Shown piece after piece: positions 17,110 to 22,770 of a stretch of DNA of 26,118 bases. Position numbers and translations under genes: made by a program. The notes below the pieces were generated by a model. It was not told the origin of the DNA. It saw only the letters and a program-made list of their open reading frames with translations, and made no database searches. Position 1 is the stretch's first letter. The number at the start of each line of letters is the position of its first letter. The stretch is from a virus. The DNA is taken from positions 1-26,118 of the IMG/VR virus record IMGVR_UViG_3300035698_005287; one strand, written 5' to 3'.

Positions 17110-17504
17110 GGTCGCCCTTTACGGCTCTTTCTGTCGGTATGTTCACCATCACGCTGCTCTTCAGTGACTTTTTCAACTATGTGGTTGCCTGAATCAGACT
17201 TTTCAAGAACTTTGGTAGTTTCGGTTACGCTATAGGTGTAAGCGTCGTGATGACTGCTTTCGTCTTCATCTTCTTCTATTTCGGGGTTTACACATTCAGG
17301 CACGAAATATCCCACAACTCTAGAGCATACGATTTTGACTACTTCTTGGCCGGCTATCATGGCGACTGCTGTTCCTGCTGCTGCAACAATAGGTGCTGCT
17401 GGGGGAAACAATATGACCGTTGCCACAGTCCCTACAATTGTGAGGGCCAGTGTTATCCCAGCAACTAATTTAAGCATAGTAGATTTTGTTATTTTAATTT
17501 TCAT
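17100..17504 (-). CDS. Small membrane protein with charged cytoplasmic-type tail
   Basis: A 134-residue protein of unknown family. Two hydrophobic segments lie near 11-33 (LKLVAGITLALTIVGTVATVILF) and 36-58 (PAAPIVAAAGTAVAMIAGQEVVK), separated by a Pro-Pro turn, so a membrane hairpin is likely. The rest is charged: an acidic EEDEDESSHH stretch, then a basic C-terminus (DRKSRKGRPHP). It is the last gene of the - strand set, 18 nt after the 60-residue gene. Host membrane or superinfection functions are possible but unsupported. Confidence 0.55.
   Translation of the reverse strand: MKIKITKSTMLKLVAGITLALTIVGTVATVILFPPAAPIVAAAGTAVAMIAGQEVVKIVCSRVVGYFVPECVNPEIEEDEDESSHHDAYTYSVTETTKVLEKSDSGNHIVEKVTEEQRDGEHTDRKSRKGRPHP
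17102..17119 (+). terminator. Weak hairpin at the point where the two gene sets converge
   Basis: AAGGGTG pairs with CGCCCTT (7 bp with one G-U wobble, 4-nt loop) across the overlapping stop codons of the + and - strand gene sets. There is no good T tract. It could mark the end of the late transcript, but the support is structural only. Confidence 0.3.
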
Positions 17505-17522
17505 GCCCTAAGTATAGTTGAA

Positions 17523-17705
17523 TTACTTAGGTACGAGGGTTAAGATTGGCCCTTGTTTTTCTGTCACTAAATCTTGAATTTCTCTATGTAGGTATTCACG
17601 AAGTGAAACTTCATGACCGCCCACTTCTAGCAGCAAGTCAAAACCAGAAACTTCACACACATCAAGCAGCTCAACTAAGAACTCGCATTCTTCGTTATCA
17701 TCCAT
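17523..17705 (-). CDS. Small acidic protein, unknown
   Basis: A 60-residue acidic protein rich in Glu, Asp and Leu (MDDNEECEFLVELLDVCEVS). AAAAGGAATAATATC before the ATG gives a good ribosome site. It has no recognised family. It lies between a ~150-nt untranslated region carrying a 15-bp direct repeat and the membrane protein gene, so these two genes may form their own transcript. Small acidic early phage proteins often bind host enzymes, but nothing here shows a target. Confidence 0.55.
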   Translation of the reverse strand: MDDNEECEFLVELLDVCEVSGFDLLLEVGGHEVSLREYLHREIQDLVTEKQGPILTLVPK

Positions 17706-17768
17706 GATATTATTCCTTTTGAGGCATACCTTTATAGTTTATACCTCATTTGAGCAGCTTACAGAGCT

Positions 17769-17849
17769 GGTTTGCGTTAAAGGGCTCCAGGCCCCGTGAT
17801 TGCTAGGTTCTTATCTTTTTGAGGGTGGTTTTTAGGTTTGCGTTAAAGG
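17769..17849. repeat. 15-bp direct repeat in untranslated region
   Basis: GGTTTGCGTTAAAGG occurs at 17769-17783 and 17835-17849, start-to-start 66 bp, in the gap between the 51-residue gene and the 60-residue gene (17706-17880). A short GC stem (GGGC at 17782-17785 with GCCC at 17791-17794) adjoins the first copy. Paired operator sites for a repressor are the simplest reading. Confidence 0.6.
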
Positions 17850-17858
17850 ACTTCTTAG

Positions 17859-17888
17859 CTATCGGCAACGCTTTAATTTTTCAGTCAT
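17859..17888 (-). pseudogene. Nine-codon remnant after an ATGACTGA joint
   Basis: The last joint of the cassette string reads ATGACTGA, the same start/stop overlap as at the other joints, but the ATG opens only M-T-E-K-L-K-R-C-R before TAG. It may be the start of a deleted gene, or a chance ATG. It matters mainly as a fifth exact copy of the joint. Confidence 0.35.
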
Positions 17889-18036
17889 CATCTCTCTTTA
17901 CACCCTTAACCTTTTCATCGAGCTGCCAGAGAACTTTTTCTACAAAATCTCTAATCTCTGGGGAAGCATCTATGAAATCAGCGTTAGCATTGAGTAGCCA
18001 CTTAAACCATTCAGGCCAGCTTGATTCTTCAGTCAT
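17881..18036 (-). CDS. 51-residue acidic/Trp-rich protein, unknown
   Basis: MTEESSWPEWFKWLLNANAD, then FIDASPEIRDFVEKVLWQLDEKVKGVKRDDD. The start is the ATG of an ATGACTGA overlap with the preceding gene's stop. AAGGA lies 10 nt upstream. The protein appears to be two amphipathic helices with four Trp and a charged tail. No family is recognised. It is the last intact gene of a coupled string of tiny genes. Confidence 0.5.
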   Translation of the reverse strand: MTEESSWPEWFKWLLNANADFIDASPEIRDFVEKVLWQLDEKVKGVKRDDD

Positions 18037-18223
18037 TCTTCAGCATCCTTAAAGTTCTATTTGTTTCAATCTTACGAATAAAAGCTTCATCTACAAGTGT
18101 TTCTAAAGCTATAAGTTCACCTATTGAATACTTGCTCAGCTCTCTTGTATGGCTCACGTCATCAGCGTTAGACCAGATTAATGACTGCCATCTATCGTCA
18201 CGGTCAAGGTCTTCTTTAGTCAT
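18029..18223 (-). CDS. 64-residue helical protein, unknown
   Basis: Begins MTKEDLDRDDRWQSLIWSNA and ends in N-D-stop. It contains a predicted long helix (YSIGELIALETLVDEAFIRK). GGAGAAAAG directly precedes the ATG. The start overlaps the upstream stop by 4 nt (ATGA), and the stop lies in the ATGACTGA shared with the downstream gene. No recognisable family. Confidence 0.5.
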   Translation of the reverse strand: MTKEDLDRDDRWQSLIWSNADDVSHTRELSKYSIGELIALETLVDEAFIRKIETNRTLRMLKND

Positions 18224-18387
18224 CTTTTCTCCAAAGCCTCTTTGATATTGTATATGTGGTTGTTATATGACTCTAGTATCCAGCGGTTATCTACTATGAA
18301 AGCATAAAACTTAGACATCCAAAAACAAAACGCAAAAGCTAAACCTACTAACGCGCTCGCTATTACAAAAAGAAAATATTCAGTCAT
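18220..18387 (-). CDS. 55-residue single-span membrane protein
   Basis: MTEYFLFVIASALVGLAFAF, then CFWMSKFYAFIVDNRW and a charged helical tail ending in EALEKR. There is one N-terminal membrane span (~4-24). The start is the ATG of ATGACTGA (18380-18387), with AAGGG 8 nt upstream. The stop overlaps the next gene by ATGA. It could act on the host envelope, but nothing specific is visible. Confidence 0.5.
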   Translation of the reverse strand: MTEYFLFVIASALVGLAFAFCFWMSKFYAFIVDNRWILESYNNHIYNIKEALEKR

Positions 18388-18535
18388 CTTCATCACCCTT
18401 CAGTATATCTCTAGCCTCCATCAAGCCCATCATTATCCCTTCCATTACAGAGTTATGGAATGCTTCCGGGTTTTTAATTCTCATCTTTAAAAGCTCATCA
18501 ATTCTGTTTTGTATTTCTTTTAATTCTTCAGTCAT
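18380..18535 (-). CDS. 51-residue coiled-coil protein, unknown
   Basis: MTEELKEIQNRIDELLKMRI, then KNPEAFHNSVMEGIMMGLMEARDILKGDEDD. The first half has the heptad-like Leu/Ile spacing of a short coiled coil. The frame stays open upstream to an ATG at 18664, but that longer version would overlap the Lar-like gene by about 137 nt. The ATG at 18535 forms the same ATGACTGA overlap as its neighbours, so it is preferred. No known family. Confidence 0.5.
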   Translation of the reverse strand: MTEELKEIQNRIDELLKMRIKNPEAFHNSVMEGIMMGLMEARDILKGDEDD

Positions 18536-18779
18536 TCTTACTATTCCAATCCTTAACTGCATCAGCTCTAAGCTGGAACCTATCAGACTTGCTGTAGCAG
18601 CGTTCACACCTGACCCTATACTTGCCAAACATATTAACAATGCTAGGATAGCGCCCTCTGCCATAGCATGGGCACTTTTTCATGGTTTCTTGTGCATTGC
18701 TCTTAGGCTCTGCACACGTTTTAGGCTTTTCTTGTGGATAGCTTGTGCGTGCGCATAAGTCAGCTATTGCATCAGTCAT
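18528..18779 (-). CDS. Lar-like zinc-ribbon protein (possible restriction alleviation)
   Basis: An 83-residue protein. The C-terminal half fits the Lar family pattern: KKCPCYG (C36, C38), then YRVRCERC (C58, C61), then ADAVKDWN (D77-N79). Lar proteins of phage and prophage are known for relieving type I restriction. The first Cys pair here is C-x-C, not the usual C-x-x-C, so metal binding may be altered. The N-terminal ~30 residues (two more Cys) are extra. AAAGGA precedes the start, and both ends lie in ATGACTGA overlaps. Confidence 0.6.
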   Translation of the reverse strand: MTDAIADLCARTSYPQEKPKTCAEPKSNAQETMKKCPCYGRGRYPSIVNMFGKYRVRCERCYSKSDRFQLRADAVKDWNSKND

Positions 18780-19632
18780 TTAAAGCTTCCTTTATTTCTT
18801 CGCGCCACTCTCTTACTTTGCGGGGCATAAAGATGCCGTATAACACTATATCCCACTGGTTTGAAAAATAATTTGATAGATTAAATGTGGCCTTTTCTTT
18901 TTCAAGGTGTAAGAAAGCTTCTTTTGGGCATAAATTGTTATCTGCAGCCCAAGAGAGAGCATTTCTCGTGGTTAAAAGTTTTTCTTTATCTTCGCTAGTC
19001 AAACATCTAAGCACCGTGGGAGAACTTCTCTCTCTGTTCCCAGGCATTTGGTTTTTAGGCATCCTAAGTTTTCTCAAGGCTTTTGCCTCTATCTGCATAA
19101 TTCTGCTAATTGAGATTTCAAGCTCTTTGCCAAGATCTTTAAACGTTAATAATGGCCCATCAAAACCAAAACGTCCTTTAATAACTCTTTTCTCCCTAGG
19201 GCTTAGGCATTCTAACCCCTTAGATATAATCTTTTTTTCTTCTTCATCCTCAATCGCCAATATTGGATCACTACCGCCAATCATAAGAGGACACAAAGAC
19301 TCCATATCTTCTCGTGACAAAGCTCTTTCCGCCTTATTAGTAAGAAGAGGATTGCTCATCTGCTGCTCGTTAAACATCTCTTCAGGCTTAACACCCAAAG
19401 AAGCTGCTATCTTTTCAACAGCTGGCGCCCAAAGATTAGAACCACCTTCATTAGCCTTCCTAGAAAAAGGCGACGCAGTCATATTTAAAAAATCACCCAC
19501 CCGGGACTGACTTATACCGGCATCCCGAGCAAGCTGCGCAGCATTAATGATGCCACGCTCTTTCATTAAAGAAACTATCTTATTATTCTGAATCTTTACC
19601 TTTAAAAGGTAATCTTTGTTACTTGACAGCAT
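18772..19632 (-). CDS. XRE helix-turn-helix / sigma-70 region 4 fusion regulator
   Basis: A 286-residue DNA-binding protein. Residues ~13-88 form a Cro/CI-type HTH: IVSLMKERGI, AAQLARDAGISQSRVGDFLN, and EKIAASLGVKPEEMF. Residues ~127-190 match sigma-70 region 4: LSPREKRVIKGRFGFDG, then LTFKDLGKELEISISRIMQIEAKALRKLR, the -35-recognition HTH. No sigma region 2 is present, so it cannot act as a full sigma factor. The C-terminal ~95 residues are unassigned (WAADNNLCPKEAFLHLEKEK, EWREEIKEAL). The ATG at 19632 overlaps the previous stop (TGATG); a TTG at 19635 is an alternative. It may steer host RNA polymerase or compete with the host sigma at -35 sites near its own operator. Domain calls are confident; role is inferred. 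Confidence 0.8.
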   Translation of the reverse strand: MLSSNKDYLLKVKIQNNKIVSLMKERGIINAAQLARDAGISQSRVGDFLNMTASPFSRKANEGGSNLWAPAVEKIAASLGVKPEEMFNEQQMSNPLLTNKAERALSREDMESLCPLMIGGSDPILAIEDEEEKKIISKGLECLSPREKRVIKGRFGFDGPLLTFKDLGKELEISISRIMQIEAKALRKLRMPKNQMPGNRERSSPTVLRCLTSEDKEKLLTTRNALSWAADNNLCPKEAFLHLEKEKATFNLSNYFSNQWDIVLYGIFMPRKVREWREEIKEALND

Positions 19633-19874
19633 CAACCATCGGCTCCCACATCATCTTGCTCAGCTTCTTTAGCTTTGCGTAATATACCTGCACTATTCTT
19701 CCAAACGTATTCTAACTGACAGAGTAAATCTTTAAGCTCTGGCCTTGCAAGCTGAACTACAACATTTTCAGCTGACCCCATGCTTTCCACTTCAAGAAAT
19801 ACACCTTGAGGTGATGCACTTACATTGCACTCGCCATCTGTAAAACTGCAGTTAATTGTAAAAGGTGTATTCAT
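19632..19874 (-). CDS. 80-residue protein, unknown
   Basis: A beta-rich N-terminal half (INCSFTDGECNVSASPQGVF, LEVESMG, NVVVQLAR) and a helical, charged C-terminus (LLCQLEYVWKNSAGILRKAK). It overlaps the upstream gene by ATGA and the downstream regulator by TGATG, so it is co-translated with the regulator. No recognised family. Confidence 0.5.
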   Translation of the reverse strand: MNTPFTINCSFTDGECNVSASPQGVFLEVESMGSAENVVVQLARPELKDLLCQLEYVWKNSAGILRKAKEAEQDDVGADG

Positions 19875-20062
19875 TCTTGATCACCCTCACGCAAAACCAT
19901 AACTTGCACATAGCTGCATTTCTCGGCGCCAGGCTCACCACCTATAGTCATTTTTAGTTCACCATAAGGCTGCCATCCATTAGATAGCCCCCTTTTAACA
20001 TATTTGACAGTTTCATCTAAGTTTGTGAAATCTATGATTTCATAATTAATTATTTTATTCAT
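19871..20062 (-). CDS. DUF1737-like small protein
   Basis: A 63-residue protein. YEIIDFTNLDETVKYVKRGL, then NGWQPYGELKMTIGG and YVQVMV fit the DUF1737 pattern (hydrophobic strand, helix ending in a V..li..GWQP.GG turn, strand with Q-A/V-M). The function of that family is unknown; it recurs in phages and bacteria. It is coupled by ATGA at both ends. Confidence 0.65.
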   Translation of the reverse strand: MNKIINYEIIDFTNLDETVKYVKRGLSNGWQPYGELKMTIGGEPGAEKCSYVQVMVLREGDQE

Positions 20063-20403
20063 TTCTCACCCCACCCTAAAAACACCTCCATGTCCTTTAG
20101 GTTGAGTAAAAATCTAGCAAAATCTTTCTCTCTAAGGGGTATATGGATACCACCTTTATCACCTTCAAATCTAACGTAAGCCATTTGTTGGTGCAGATTG
20201 CCGCCAACCCTTAAAATCGCAGAGTCACAATTTTCATCTATGACCAACTGCTTTAAAATGTGAACATCATCTACGCCCTCAGACGTAGGACAATCATCCT
20301 TACAATCACCAGCTTCATGCCTTGCATTCACAGCCTCAAATAACATCTTCATTATTCTATCTAACTCTTTCTCTCTTTCCGCTCTACTCATATCAATCTC
20401 CAA
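20059..20403 (-). CDS. 114-residue protein, unknown
   Basis: The N-terminal helix is charged (MSRAEREKELDRIMKMLFEA), followed by a Cys/Asp/His patch (RHEAGDCKDDCPTSEGVDD) that could bind metal, then strands (CDSAILRVGGNLHQQMAYVRFEG). It is the first gene after the 20420-20472 hairpin, and its stop overlaps the next start by 4 nt. An alternative start is the ATG at residue 5. No family recognised. Confidence 0.5.
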   Translation of the reverse strand: MEIDMSRAEREKELDRIMKMLFEAVNARHEAGDCKDDCPTSEGVDDVHILKQLVIDENCDSAILRVGGNLHQQMAYVRFEGDKGGIHIPLREKDFARFLLNLKDMEVFLGWGEK

Positions 20404-20419
20404 CTTAAAAACAAAAGGC

Positions 20420-20472
20420 GTGCGGCGCGAATATGACGATTCAAATCTGGGTGTACTTCAGATACGCCGCAC
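20420..20472 (-). terminator. Large two-part hairpin between recombination and regulator genes
   Basis: An 8-bp perfect stem (20420-20427 with 20465-20472, GTGCGGCG/CGCCGCAC) encloses a second 5-bp stem (20445-20449 with 20459-20463). On the - strand it is followed by GCCTTTTGTTTTT, so partial transcription termination between the SSB-like gene and the downstream regulator cluster is likely. The long inner loop is unusual for a plain terminator. Confidence 0.5.
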
Positions 20473-20484
20473 ATTAATCAAAAA

Positions 20485-20931
20485 TTAAAATGGCACCGCG
20501 TCATTTGGTGTGACTTCGCCCGTCTCTTTGTTGATTGTCTCAACAGGCTTAGGCTCAGCAACAAGCCACATGCTCACAACTGACTTAGGCTTGTACTTTG
20601 GGTCAGAAGGCATATCAGTACTAATAATACAATTGCCTTTATGGCCTTCCAATAACTTTTCATTCACTTGCCCCCGCTCATTATAAAGTTCCGGCTTGCC
20701 AATCGCATGACAAATATCATGCAGCTTATATGCAGCCTTTGCAGTAATGTACTCAGTAGCTAAAGTCTTTTGACCCTTGTCGTTAGATAAAGCCAAACCC
20801 AGCACCAACATATTATTATTATTGTTTGAAACTTTTTGTGATACTTCAACTATCTTGAACCAGCCTTCACCTTCATCAATAACATTGTAAGCACTCAACT
20901 TATCTTCGGGCACGTAATCAAAACCAAACAT
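20485..20931 (-). CDS. Probable single-stranded-DNA-binding protein (DUF669-like)
   Basis: A 148-residue protein. Signs of an ssDNA-binding partner: a beta-rich core (GEGWFKIVEVSQK...MLVLGLALSNDKG), a helix KAAYKLHDICHAIGKPELY, a CIISTDM strand, and an acidic disordered tail ending NDAVPF, very like the DDDIPF tip by which bacterial SSB recruits partners. DUF669-type phage proteins share the 'helix + CxAIGKP' layout and lie beside recombination ATPases. It lies 10 nt downstream of the Sak4-like gene in the same transcript. Expected role: coat ssDNA and recruit the annealing or replication proteins. Confidence 0.65.
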   Translation of the reverse strand: MFGFDYVPEDKLSAYNVIDEGEGWFKIVEVSQKVSNNNNNMLVLGLALSNDKGQKTLATEYITAKAAYKLHDICHAIGKPELYNERGQVNEKLLEGHKGNCIISTDMPSDPKYKPKSVVSMWLVAEPKPVETINKETGEVTPNDAVPF

Positions 20932-20941
20932 AAACTATCTC

Positions 20942-21784
20942 CTATTTTTTTAAACTATCTATACACGCTTGTATTATTCTTGAAGGCATCTGCTCGAACT
21001 CAGTTACCTCTGCTTTTTTAAACCACTTGTCAACCGTAAAGGGTGGAACCTCTTTATCATTTATAAGTTTAAAAATCTCGTCAATCTGCTCAACCGTTGC
21101 AAAGGGTTCAACCTTTGCTTCTTTCTCTAAAACATCAGCGCCATATTTTTCAGCAATAGCCTTGTAGGAAAATTCAAACTCTTCAAACTCATCAAACGTA
21201 GCAATGCGAGTCTTTCTTACAACACCCGTTCTCACTGTTCCCATCTTTTGAATCTCAATCACTAAATCAAATAAATAATCTAGCTTTTTATAACAATCAA
21301 AAGTACTTCCAATAACATTCATGTTATTGCCATATTCATTTTTAGCGTGGGATGAAACAATCACATTCATATCAAGCTTTAACAGCATGGCAAGCAATCG
21401 TTTCATTGCAGCATTAGCAACACCGTAATGACGGCCATATGCTGTAGGGTCTTTCTCACTTGGATCATGAGCAGCCTTATCAACCAACTCGCTATATACA
21501 GTAGTCAGCGGGTCAATCACTAAAGTCTTATAAGGGTGAGGCTCAGTAGCCAGCGAATATACCTCTTTCATTATCTCGTCAAAGTCTGAAGACTGAAATA
21601 TTGCTCCGCCACTCTTTTTAAGCAAATCTAAATATTGGGAGTTTTCTATCCCCTTTTCTGTGTCAATCACATAAGGTGCAGGAAATGATAACGCAGCGTA
21701 GCTCTTGCCAGCTCCAGCCACTCCATACAACAACATCTTTAAACGCTTCTCAATCGCTTCAGGTTGAACACCTCTTAATCCCAT
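20942..21784 (-). CDS. Sak4-type RecA-like recombination ATPase
   Basis: A 280-residue AAA_24/Sak4-family protein, a minimal RecA core that promotes single-strand annealing with SSB. From the preferred start: Walker A GVAGAGKS at 21-28, YVIDTEKG (acidic after a strand, as in the family), Walker B LVIDPL near 88-93, and VIVSSHAKNE near 140. The ATG at 21784 is chosen because GGGGAG lies 4 nt upstream. An ATG at 21823 would add 13 polar residues but has no ribosome site. The SSB-like gene follows directly, the known Sak4-SSB pairing. It diverges from the ribbon-helix-helix gene. Confidence 0.78.
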   Translation of the reverse strand: MGLRGVQPEAIEKRLKMLLYGVAGAGKSYAALSFPAPYVIDTEKGIENSQYLDLLKKSGGAIFQSSDFDEIMKEVYSLATEPHPYKTLVIDPLTTVYSELVDKAAHDPSEKDPTAYGRHYGVANAAMKRLLAMLLKLDMNVIVSSHAKNEYGNNMNVIGSTFDCYKKLDYLFDLVIEIQKMGTVRTGVVRKTRIATFDEFEEFEFSYKAIAEKYGADVLEKEAKVEPFATVEQIDEIFKLINDKEVPPFTVDKWFKKAEVTEFEQMPSRIIQACIDSLKK

Positions 21785-21826
21785 TGCACTCCCCTTGTCT
21801 TTATCACTCTCATGGTTTAACATGTC

Positions 21827-21863
21827 TTATGCTACACAGTAGCAGTAACAAACAATAGCATAA
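21827..21863. promoter_or_regulatory. Inverted repeat operator candidate in divergent promoter region
   Basis: TTATGCTA at 21827-21834 and its exact reverse complement TAGCATAA at 21856-21863 lie 21 nt apart in the only divergent intergenic space, between the Sak4-like gene and the ribbon-helix-helix gene. The same half-site forms a tighter palindrome before the gene at 25862. Confidence 0.5.
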
Positions 21864-21881
21864 ATTAAAGGAAGCGGTCAA

Positions 21882-22082
21882 GTGAAGAAAGTAAAAAAGG
21901 CTACAAAGAAAGAATGTAAGACTACATACAAAGAAGATAAGATTCGACAGCACACATCCGTGTCTTACCCTATAGCACTGTATGAGCGTCTACAGAGATC
22001 TACAGAAGTCTTGGAGCGTACACGTAACAATATTGTAAACTTGGCGGTGAAGGAGTATTTAGATTCATATGAAATTAAGTAA
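21882..22082 (+). CDS. Ribbon-helix-helix (Arc/CopG-like) DNA-binding protein
   Basis: A 66-residue protein. After a Lys-rich leader come a short strand (HTSVSYP), a helix (ALYERLQRSTEVL), a turn and a second helix (RNNIVNLAVKEYLDSYE), the RHH layout in which two chains make a DNA-reading sheet. The GTG start has AAAGGA 9 nt upstream. The gene sits at the divergent promoter, so it likely controls its own operon and the Sak4 operon, perhaps through the TATGCTA repeats. It overlaps the YopX-like gene by 14 nt. Confidence 0.68.
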   Translation: MKKVKKATKKECKTTYKEDKIRQHTSVSYPIALYERLQRSTEVLERTRNNIVNLAVKEYLDSYEIK

Positions 22083-22482
22083 CCTAAAATTTAGAGCTTG
22101 GCATAAAGGGTTGAATAAGTGGTGTGAACCTCGCATCTTTTCAATGGAAGATTTAATGAACATTCCTTTTAGCTCGGTAGGACTTAGCATATATGATGGT
22201 GGTCACTGCCTCTCAGTGGAGTCTAAGGATGTAGAACTCATGCAGTGGACAGGCTATGCAGACGAAGACGGTCTAGACATCTATGTTGGTGACATCGTTA
22301 AGTATTACCCTTACCTGTCTAAGCAATGGAGAGATAATCCTGAAGCGGTGGTGGTCGAGTCGCTGGAATCTTTTTATAGTGATTTGCACAATATTGTAAT
22401 CTTGGATAGGTCTAAGGTGATAGGAAACATACATGAAAATCCTGAACTCTTAAAGAAAACGCCTAGCGAGGAAAACGACTAG
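22069..22482 (+). CDS. YopX-family protein
   Basis: A 137-residue protein with the YopX pattern: LKFRAWHKGLNKW at the start, then LMQWTGYADEDGLDIYVGDIV in the middle, and VIGNIHENPELL at the end. YopX proteins are common in phages of many hosts; their function is not established. The start lies inside the end of the RHH gene. AAGGAG is about 14 nt upstream, longer than usual, so coupling probably helps. The stop codon is inside a terminator hairpin. Confidence 0.82.
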   Translation: MKLSNLKFRAWHKGLNKWCEPRIFSMEDLMNIPFSSVGLSIYDGGHCLSVESKDVELMQWTGYADEDGLDIYVGDIVKYYPYLSKQWRDNPEAVVVESLESFYSDLHNIVILDRSKVIGNIHENPELLKKTPSEEND

Positions 22483-22488
22483 GCGTTT
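22457..22488 (+). terminator. Terminator hairpin after YopX-like gene
   Basis: A perfect 10-bp stem, AAACGCCTAG (22457-22466) with CTAGGCGTTT (22479-22488), and a 12-nt loop. The gene's TAG stop is in the right arm. The sequence after it is TTTGTAATGATTT with TTT inside the arm, an imperfect but plausible terminator. Confidence 0.65.
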
Positions 22489-22497
22489 GTAATGATT

Positions 22498-22665
22498 TGC
22501 GTCCGGGTAAGACGCATAAACATATAGAGATCAGTTTTATTGTGGGCTAGATGTTAGCCAGCGTCAAGAAATAATTCTTGATCTAGGTGTAGGTAATCTA
22601 TAGTCTTGATGTTCAGCTTAGGGGAAACCCTAGAGAAAGAAAAAGCCCAGCTGCAAACTAGGCTT
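22498..22665 (+). ncRNA. Run of small hairpins in untranslated region (candidate RNA)
   Basis: The 288-nt gap 22483-22770 has no credible gene. It holds five further hairpins in a row: 22498-22503/22511-22516 (6 bp), 22545-22549/22555-22559 (5 bp), 22564-22570/22575-22581 (7 bp), 22618-22623/22628-22633 (6 bp with one wobble and a GAAA tetraloop), and 22643-22647/22661-22665 (5 bp). This density suggests a folded leader or small RNA, but no known class is recognised and chance hairpins cannot be excluded. Confidence 0.35.
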
Positions 22666-22725
22666 AACAACATAGTGTCTCTAGCACTACATAATGTATC
22701 GCCATTATCTGCTCCACACTATAAG

Positions 22726-22754
22726 TTGTCAAGCTTTTTTTAACCTGGATGTTA
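22726..22754 (+). promoter_or_regulatory. Possible promoter for the replication genes
   Basis: TTGTCA (22726-22731, 5/6 to TTGACA) lies 17 nt before a weak -10 (ATGTTA, or TGTTAA with 18-nt spacing) just upstream of the gene at 22771. A T7 run at 22735-22741 lies between them. It is weak evidence; the T run could instead end the upstream hairpin RNA. Confidence 0.3.
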
Positions 22755-22770
22755 AATTAAGGATAATTTT

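Noticed and set aside
17102-17119. Strong bidirectional terminator at the convergence point
   Set aside because: Stem is only 7 bp with a wobble and lacks T tracts on both sides; listed only as a weak hairpin.
18380-18664. 94-residue version of the coiled-coil gene with a signal-peptide-like N-terminus
   Set aside because: It would overlap the Lar-like gene by ~137 nt in another frame; the ATG at 18535 makes the standard ATGACTGA overlap seen at neighbouring joints.
18887-19510. 207-residue + strand open frame
   Set aside because: Antisense shadow of the XRE/sigma fusion, which has strong domain evidence; the + frame is Ser/Leu-rich with no motif or ribosome site.
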